Notes under the pieces: model-generated
Database searches by the model: none
Seen by the model: only the letters and a program-made list of their open reading frames with translations
What the model was told of the DNA's origin: nothing
Made by a program: the position numbers and the translations under genes
Source of the DNA: Mactromeris polynyma
Lineage: Eukaryota > Mollusca > Bivalvia > Venerida > Mactridae
Direction: 5' to 3'
DNA: 64,000 nucleotides
Assembly: GCA_032209605.1 (NCBI GenBank)
Contig: JASFXZ010000015.1
Location: forward strand, 2,790,001-2,854,000
Shown here: one piece after another, positions 33,481 through 64,000 of the stretch
How positions within the stretch are numbered: position 1 is the first letter of the stretch
Layout: each line of letters opens with the position of its first letter

Positions 33481-36400
33481 AGTGTGCATGCACTTTAAAT
33501 ACATTATCTTGCACTTCTTGATAAAAAAATCTATAGCAAAACGTACGTATATCTAGGTAGAAGTTAACATTGTCAATTTAAAGCACAGATATGTATATCT
33601 AGTGTGTAAACAGTAACGTAAAGCACTGAAGGAACTGCCGTGGCGATTGTCTGAGAATGTTGACCTCAGAACATCACCCATATGCCCACAGACAAGGACC
33701 ATTACCATGATAAGACCACAGAACTTGAATGTGACCAGGTGTCTGAAGATGTTCAAACATGGACAAGCCTACAACATTATCTGTACATAAGTAACATACT
33801 TTAACTACTGAATTTAATAATCTAAATGGAACGCATTAATATGTTGAACACTATTCCCATGAATATGTTTACTCTAAGTCATATACCATTTCGGTTATGC
33901 ACGACAAAAACTTCTTGCGTTGTCATAAACCATTTTACAAGGGCCATAACTCTGCTGATCATTTGGTTTGTATTTAAGATACAAAACATCGATATCATCT
34001 ACCCATTAATAAGCTGTTTTATTCATCGCTCCTAATGTTGTTATTTTGTCTTCACGGATAGGAGAACATTGCAATGTACCTGTTACCAACACAAACTTGA
34101 AAACCAACATAAATTACTCTTCATGTGCATTGAATTTCGTGAAACATTTTATCTACAAGATCATGTGTATGCTACAGCTAAATACACGCCTATGTTGTAG
34201 TTTTTTTTGTGAATGGAAATTTATGGAATATGTATTAATCTCCGTCGGTGATCATCAATGAAACAATGTATTTCAAATATATACGCAGCAATCTCTGATG
34301 CACCAAATTACTTGGACAAATACAATGTTACAACGGACGAACATGAAAATAAGCATTGTTTCGTAGCAGCCGAATTAGCTTGTTTTTTGCAACACTACAG
34401 TCCATTCTATTTTCAGATTTCGAACCAATTAGCGTTCAGTTTACAAAAACAGTTCGACTGTCCACAATTTGCTTCATCGTTTATAACTTTAGATTCGATT
34501 GTCTTACGCATTGCTGAATAAATGCGACTGCTCATGAAATAATGTTGCTTTTGAATGCATGCGTACGGACACAATACGGACAGTAACTATGCTTTTAATT
34601 ACTGAATTATTGCAGTTTATGTAAAAAATATAAAAGCAATGTTAATATGTTGATCAGACAAAGTCATCAGTAATTAATACGTTATCTATACAATTTGTAG
34701 TTGTGATAGGCAAACCGATGCAATACAAAGTAAGACGTCATTAGGACTAATGTTCGAAGAAATCATGTTTCCTTTAAAAATGTATGGGAACTTTCTCGAC
34801 CAGATCGAGAGGAATATAAGGATACATATTATCTGGACTTTGTACGCCTTCGATTCGAATGTTTTATTATCATTGCTATAGTTTATAGTAGACATGTCCA
34901 GTTAGTATTCATCGTTGCTTTTCATTATTTAGACAAGAGATAAATGCGTAAGTATCATATTAAGGGACATTTTTAATAAATACCTAAATATTTATGTTCA
35001 ATTTATGTTATAGAAATCTCTAGGATGTTATTTTGAAAATGGCAATATATATAAGATATTGTCAGAAACCTCGTTGAATATATTCCATTATTTTTTACCA
35101 CTCAAGTAATATCCTAGAAGTATACGGTATGGTTGAAGCTCAATGTAATATATACTTCTTTATAACATTTTTTTTGCAAATGTTCAGGTTTTGAAGATCT
35201 CAGTCGGATTTGCATTAAACGGAATCTTATAAAATACAAATACTGTATGAACTGTTATGAATTGATAAAATAATGTTGTCAAGTTGAGGAAATGTGTTAA
35301 ACTCTCATTTAGTGGTAGGAACTTTTGTGTTAAATTTTCTTTCAGTTGTAGGAATGTGTTAATTCATAGGTAATAAGACTGTACTAACATACTAATTCCC
35401 TTTCAAGAAATAATGAGCACTCATGTAAGATCCTCTATATATTTATTGCGGCGAGGTAGCAAAGACAATCCCTCAATATAACGTGTGTAATTATGTAATG
35501 GCTTCGGATTGCTATCAGTGTTATATATTTTGTATATCTGTTATATAACGATATGCATTTTGTACCAGTTAATAAATAAAGATAATGATCTCTTCTGTTC
35601 TGTTCACCAAAACAGGCTGTCTCGTTAATGCATTAAACCAAGCTGTCAATACCTCGTATTACAGTTCTCGTGTTCGCTACATTGTACATTTCAATAGCCA
35701 TCAATATAATATGTATCTTGTCACAATCAATATTTTCCTAGAAAATACAATATGGATAAACTCTAAGCCGAACAATTAAGGAACAGTAACATATGGTTAA
35801 TATAAACAACTGATTGAGATAATTATTGATATTACATTCGAGTAATGACCAGTATCTGTAACCGATGCCAACATACAAATGTATCTAGGAGGCGTTGCCT
35901 TTAAACAATTTACGAACAATTATTTGAAATGTTTTCAAACGATTGTAAATACGTAGCGTACTATAGACAGAGACATAATACTTATAATACAAGACAAATG
36001 CATGGGTGCGAGCAAAAGTGACCGTGGGTTACAAAATAACACGCAAGCATGCGTGCTTACACTTATATGTGGAGATACAATTTTGTATGTAACAAATTCC
36101 ATACTAGAATGGTCGATTACAACCACGAGTGGAAACGCCAAGGCTTCATTACTAGCTCAGATGAAGTATTTCGAGACAACTTTGCGAAAACAAACTTAAT
36201 GTGAACGCGACCCTAAAAAGTAGATAAAGGATTTTGAAGTACGATCATTAAGATAAACAATTGCATTGATTAAAATAAATACCTAAATACCATACTTAAT
36301 TAAGTCGTAAATTTATTCAAGTACACAGTTTTATCGGAATTGCAGGTTTAATATTTAATCTGGGAACCCCATGTTTTTTTGCCCGCACAAAACGACAAAA

Positions 36401-37079
36401 ACAATGTAGTTTGCACCGGTAACGACCCAGTTGTTCAATCTTAATACATCGGCAAATATATATATCTCTCCTCCTGCTTGGAATATGATTTTCAGCATTC
36501 ATGTTTTATCAAACGAAGGACCTCAACATTTTTAGTAATTCTACACTCTTGTAATAATAGTTTACTACATTATATATTCAAAGCAACATATTGTTATCTA
36601 CGTGAACTTTATATGCAACTGTCAGTTTATAATAAGAATTGATTACTGACATTTAGTAACACTATTAAGTGCTACGAGCACGCACAACACATGTTACATT
36701 TGGACTTTAAGGTACTACGTTATCCGCCTCCTAAACAATCATCAGTTGTATGCGTTCTTTATTTGTCAGGAACACAACATTGTTAAATTTTCAAATAATG
36801 TAAGTGAAGAAATCTGTTCGATATGATATCTCTCCACCTCGCTATCAATGCAATAATCGTGATTTAATCATTCGTGATACTACCACAAAATAGCATTTCA
36901 TAGCCACGATCATACAATAAATCATAGCAAAATCATAACAAAAAATTGAACATTGAATCAGTACGAAAATAATTTGAAACGGTAAAATAACATTGACATG
37001 GTTTGTACAAATCGATTTTACATCGTTTGTGGCAAACGGTTCCTTAAACGTAAACCAATATATCTCGATACCTGCTTCC
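33481..37079. other. gene-free DNA between the divergent genes, part 2
   Basis: AT-rich sequence in which I find no exon-like segment, tandem array or clear transposon. Short open frames (for example 34258-34521, 87 codons) match no family I recognise. Confidence 0.45.
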
Positions 37080-37175
37080 AGCGTTGAAGGGGATGAAAAC
37101 TATGTGATCAAATCCAGCTGATTCGAATCTATGACCTTCGTGGTCTATGTCTAGTCCACCAAGCGCTCCTTAATA
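37080..37175 (-). repeat. tRNA-like SINE fragment
   Basis: On the minus strand a box A-like GCGCTTGGTGGACTAGACAT is followed by GATTCGAATC (box B-like). No tail could be outlined. Confidence 0.45.
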
Positions 37176-37213
37176 ACTGGAAGGCAATGTGTTAGAGCAA
37201 ACTAAAGAACATG

Positions 37214-37234
37214 TTCAATTCAATTCAATTCAAT
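37214..37234. repeat. CAATT microsatellite
   Basis: Four tandem CAATT units, a simple repeat without other content. Confidence 0.85.
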
Positions 37235-38137
37235 AGTTTATTGCATTCAAAACATATTAACATGTTTTATAGCAATTATACAAAAATATGCCTGACAAAC
37301 GGCATAGATTTTCTGAAAAGCACATGATGTTACAGTGCTTACATGTAGCGACATCTTCTTGTCGTAGCGACCACAACATGCCACAATTAAGGCCGTGTAA
37401 CGAAACATATAACTAACATCGGGGTTGAGAACTCTCATTGACAAAAAGTGGAATTTCTTCAATCATCAGAGTCCCCCGCCTACAACCTATGGTAAAACTA
37501 CATGACTACACCAACATGACAACGATCATCTTCTTCCCTCTGGTCGCAATAGTGAGAAGAAGCAAGTCTACAAACCTCAGTTTGAGTACGAATACACAGC
37601 TGTTGAATAATTGGTTAATCGGAAAAATGAAATTGAGAATATTAGATCAGCTTTAAGTGGTGGAAATGAACGCATTGCGTATTGTTGAAATGTATTGTTG
37701 ACATGCATTGTTTTTCAAAATGTTTTTGTTAAGATTTCCGACTGTTTGACAAGACATAATACTACACTACGTCATACAGTTTCAAAACTTTTTACTTCGA
37801 TGTCTGAGTGTTCTTCAAAAAAGTTATTCGGCGTTATATCATAACCATTTATTATTCTTGGGCGAGCGTATTCAGTTGACTTTCAAGTACATGTACATAT
37901 GTAGATTCAATAACGTGTCATTGATTTGGTTGTGACTGGACTTATTTTTTTCGAACAGATTCAACTATCACGGTCAGTTTTTGTTTAAATGTTGGCATAT
38001 TTGAACAAATAAGGATTAAATGTAAGGTTGGTATGATTTTAACCCGATAGAAGCCTACAGTATTTATAATGACTGTTTCAATTACGTATTGTCGTTGTGT
38101 AGCTTAGTAACACATATTGATACATGTAAATAAACTA

Positions 38138-38930
38138 CAGTAAAACCTCAATAATTAGACCACCCATTGGGACCCTTAAACATGGTCTTAATATGGAGCT
38201 GGTTTTAATATTGAGGTTGAATAAAGCGCATAAGAGTGAAAATTGTTGTCTTTAGTGATGTTTTACTGTAGCTTGAACACATTAATTATCTCCTTTGTAC
38301 GTTAACACAAATGAATGAAGAAGTCGAGCAGGACAAGAGAGAGACACAGGACACAGTCTTACCACCACACGCACAAAGATACATGGTTATATACTTACCT
38401 GTACATAATTACAAAAGTAAATTGAACACAAGACAAACATAAATCATTGCATTATTTCCAGAACCCCATAACTTGCTTTTCGTCTTTTTGAGAAAAACAA
38501 CTTTAAAGTTTTACCCTCTTGAGATAATTGTTACATACGCGGATATTTTATTTAAGTTATGTGCATTCCAGAACAATATAGGTAGTGCAGATAAAAAGAG
38601 ATTGGAAAGACGGTTTCAACGATATCAAATACTCAAAACCGCTAATAATTGGGTAACGGGGTTCTGGAAATAAGGCGACGATATGTAAAGACAGACATCA
38701 CACACATACATGTACATGTATCCGAATCACCAAGCCAAGCTTAATGTCAAGTGTCCTTCGCCTGTATGTTTGATACGTGTGGGGAGTATAACAGTGATTA
38801 GTGCATTGATACATTGAAACTGTTTGAAACCAAGAGAGAGGTTGTGACGCCCATTGACAACAAAAGCAACTGTTAATAGGTTTTATGTGACATGGTCACT
38901 CGTATATGGTTCATTTTGAAGTCAATAAGT
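38138..38930 (+). repeat. duplicated block, copy 2, with a complete MITE at its left edge
   Basis: A 132-bp MITE (38138-38269, TA flanks, CAGTAAAACCTC and GTTTTACTG ends) is followed by the family A fragment and the 600-bp section also seen at 32760-33400. Identical phrases include GAGAAAAACAACTTTAAAGT and AACCAAGAGAGAGGTTGT. The two blocks are about 5.8 kb apart in the same orientation. Confidence 0.78.
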
Positions 38931-40158
38931 CATGTATTAATTGAAATAGCATGATCAATCTTTGGAAATTTGTTTCGAAAATACACAAGCAGTTAAGAAG
39001 TAATACAAAATGTGTAATATTTTATTCCTGACAATTTCCTTCACGTGTGTATTAATTCATGACATTTTAAGGTATACCTTCAGTACGAGTATGTACACCC
39101 GGCTTAACTGAACAACCGCAAGCTGATATATCAACTTGTACGGGTGAAAGGAATACCCTGGCCATTTCCCACTAACGATATATCATACCATATGTCTAAT
39201 TTTAATTGAAACGTTTGAACATGTCTACGATGACGTTAGAATGCGTGCGTATGTATTAATTATTTTTATATAAACGAAGAACAAAAAATGTTCTAATTTA
39301 CAGGGGTTCAACTGATGTGAAATATACTTTTAACATGGGTAAAATCTAGCACGGGCTAAAAAAAAGCTATTGCAATCTCACATTAGCAGTGAAACGATCT
39401 ATTGAAAGTACTCTCATTTTCGTAAATAATTATTTTTGATTATATCAGTTGGTGTATCATTAGGATCTGAATGCTTAGTTTGCATTTCCGATTATATGGA
39501 AAGAGTTGACAATTCACAATTGTTCAGTGGAGTAGAGTGGTATTTTTGGATAATTGGTTTTATTACTCTAATTGATTTAATTTATTTGAGAGTACCATTA
39601 CTCTATACACGATGTTATTTTTTCAATATTTTCCAAAACATGTTTTATTTGCTAATCACATCATGTTTGTTTACAGCTATTCTCTAGTACATACATGTAG
39701 AAACGGACTACATGTATATTTAAGCAAACTAATGCGTTAAAGTGATAAATATGATTAAGATGTTTTATGTTTTGGTGTTAAACAACATTAATTAAACGGC
39801 AGTTTCAAAGACAAGGAGGAATGCAATGACGAAGAAAATGATGATGTTGATAATGTTCTAATTATTGTTTGTATGTTTTGATGTCAATTGACATAAACTA
39901 CAACAGCAGTTTCAATGACAATGACGACGAAAATGATGATAGTGATAATGCTCTAATGATTGTTTTTATGTTTTGGTGTTTTATGTTTTTTGTTTGTTTC
40001 ATGCAATGAAGACAGCAACTACACCAAAGCTTAGCATTACCGAATGTACGCCACTCTCAGGAGAACAACTTAGCACGGTTTAATAACATTTTGTGATAGC
40101 AAAATAGTGATTAATTGGATTGCAATTTTCAAGTACAATTGTTGCCTTTGGTTGGAAA
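38931..40158. other. upstream flank of the plus ABCC gene
   Basis: Expected to hold the promoter or 5' UTR of the plus gene. I see no TATA box or CpG cluster I would defend. The only structure is the local tandem duplication at 39766-39985. A TGA at 40108-40110 is in frame with the start codon. Confidence 0.45.
39766..39985 (+). repeat. two-copy repeat of about 100 bp upstream of the plus gene
   Basis: Two diverged units each contain TATGTTTTGRTGT, CAGCAGTTTCAAAGACAA-type sequence, GACGAMGAAAATGATGAT and ATAATGYTCTAATKATTGTTT; a third partial unit follows. It ends about 170 bp before the start codon. Confidence 0.7.
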
Positions 40159-63982
<23,824 letters not shown>

Positions 63983-64000
63983 TAATATATATTTGATGTA

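Noticed and set aside
34258..34521. 87-codon frame in the intergenic space
   Set aside because: No recognisable family, no splice context, composition like neighbouring DNA.

Overview
The window looks like nuclear DNA of an invertebrate animal. It is AT-rich, its genes are split into many short exons with GT-AG introns, and it is full of short transposon relics, tRNA-like SINEs and tandem repeats. A mollusc, probably a bivalve, fits the repeat content and the MRP-type protein sequences, but that is inference and no species can be named.

Two genes dominate. Both encode long ABCC-subfamily (MRP1/ABCC1-like) efflux pumps and they are arranged head to head. The minus-strand gene runs from its start codon at 25749 down to 6965. 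It contributes 17 exons (717 codons: TMD0, L0, TMD1 and the Walker A part of NBD1); the rest lies beyond the left edge or is lost. The plus-strand gene runs from 40159 to 63965. It contributes 33 exons and 1490 codons, ending just after NBD2 Walker B, with roughly the last 60 residues outside the window. I rebuilt both by hand from splice sites. Every exon joins in frame, and exons 2 to 17 have identical lengths and phases in the two copies, so this is an inverted duplication of one ancestral gene.

Layout. 1-1074: right part of a Tc1 element whose transposase carries a probable intron. 2417-4096: non-autonomous hAT element with a perfect 8-bp target duplication and a second, TA-flanked element inside it. 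5561-5996: miniature element with 37-bp inverted repeats. 6965-25749: minus ABCC gene, with MITEs, SINEs and minisatellites in its introns. 26127-29455: about 41 copies of an 80-bp satellite between the two gene starts. 29456-40158: gene-free DNA containing diverged duplicated blocks. 40159-63965: plus ABCC gene, with a LINE 3' end in intron 17 and many copies of one dispersed repeat family.

Both products should be plasma-membrane or organelle-membrane ATP-driven exporters of organic anions and glutathione or other conjugates. The most unusual observations are tandem repeats that copy 3' splice sites next to real exons in both genes, a patchwork of near-identical and diverged exons between the paralogues that suggests gene conversion, and the satellite array between the two gene starts. 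I found no RNA gene, CRISPR array or prokaryotic feature that I could support.
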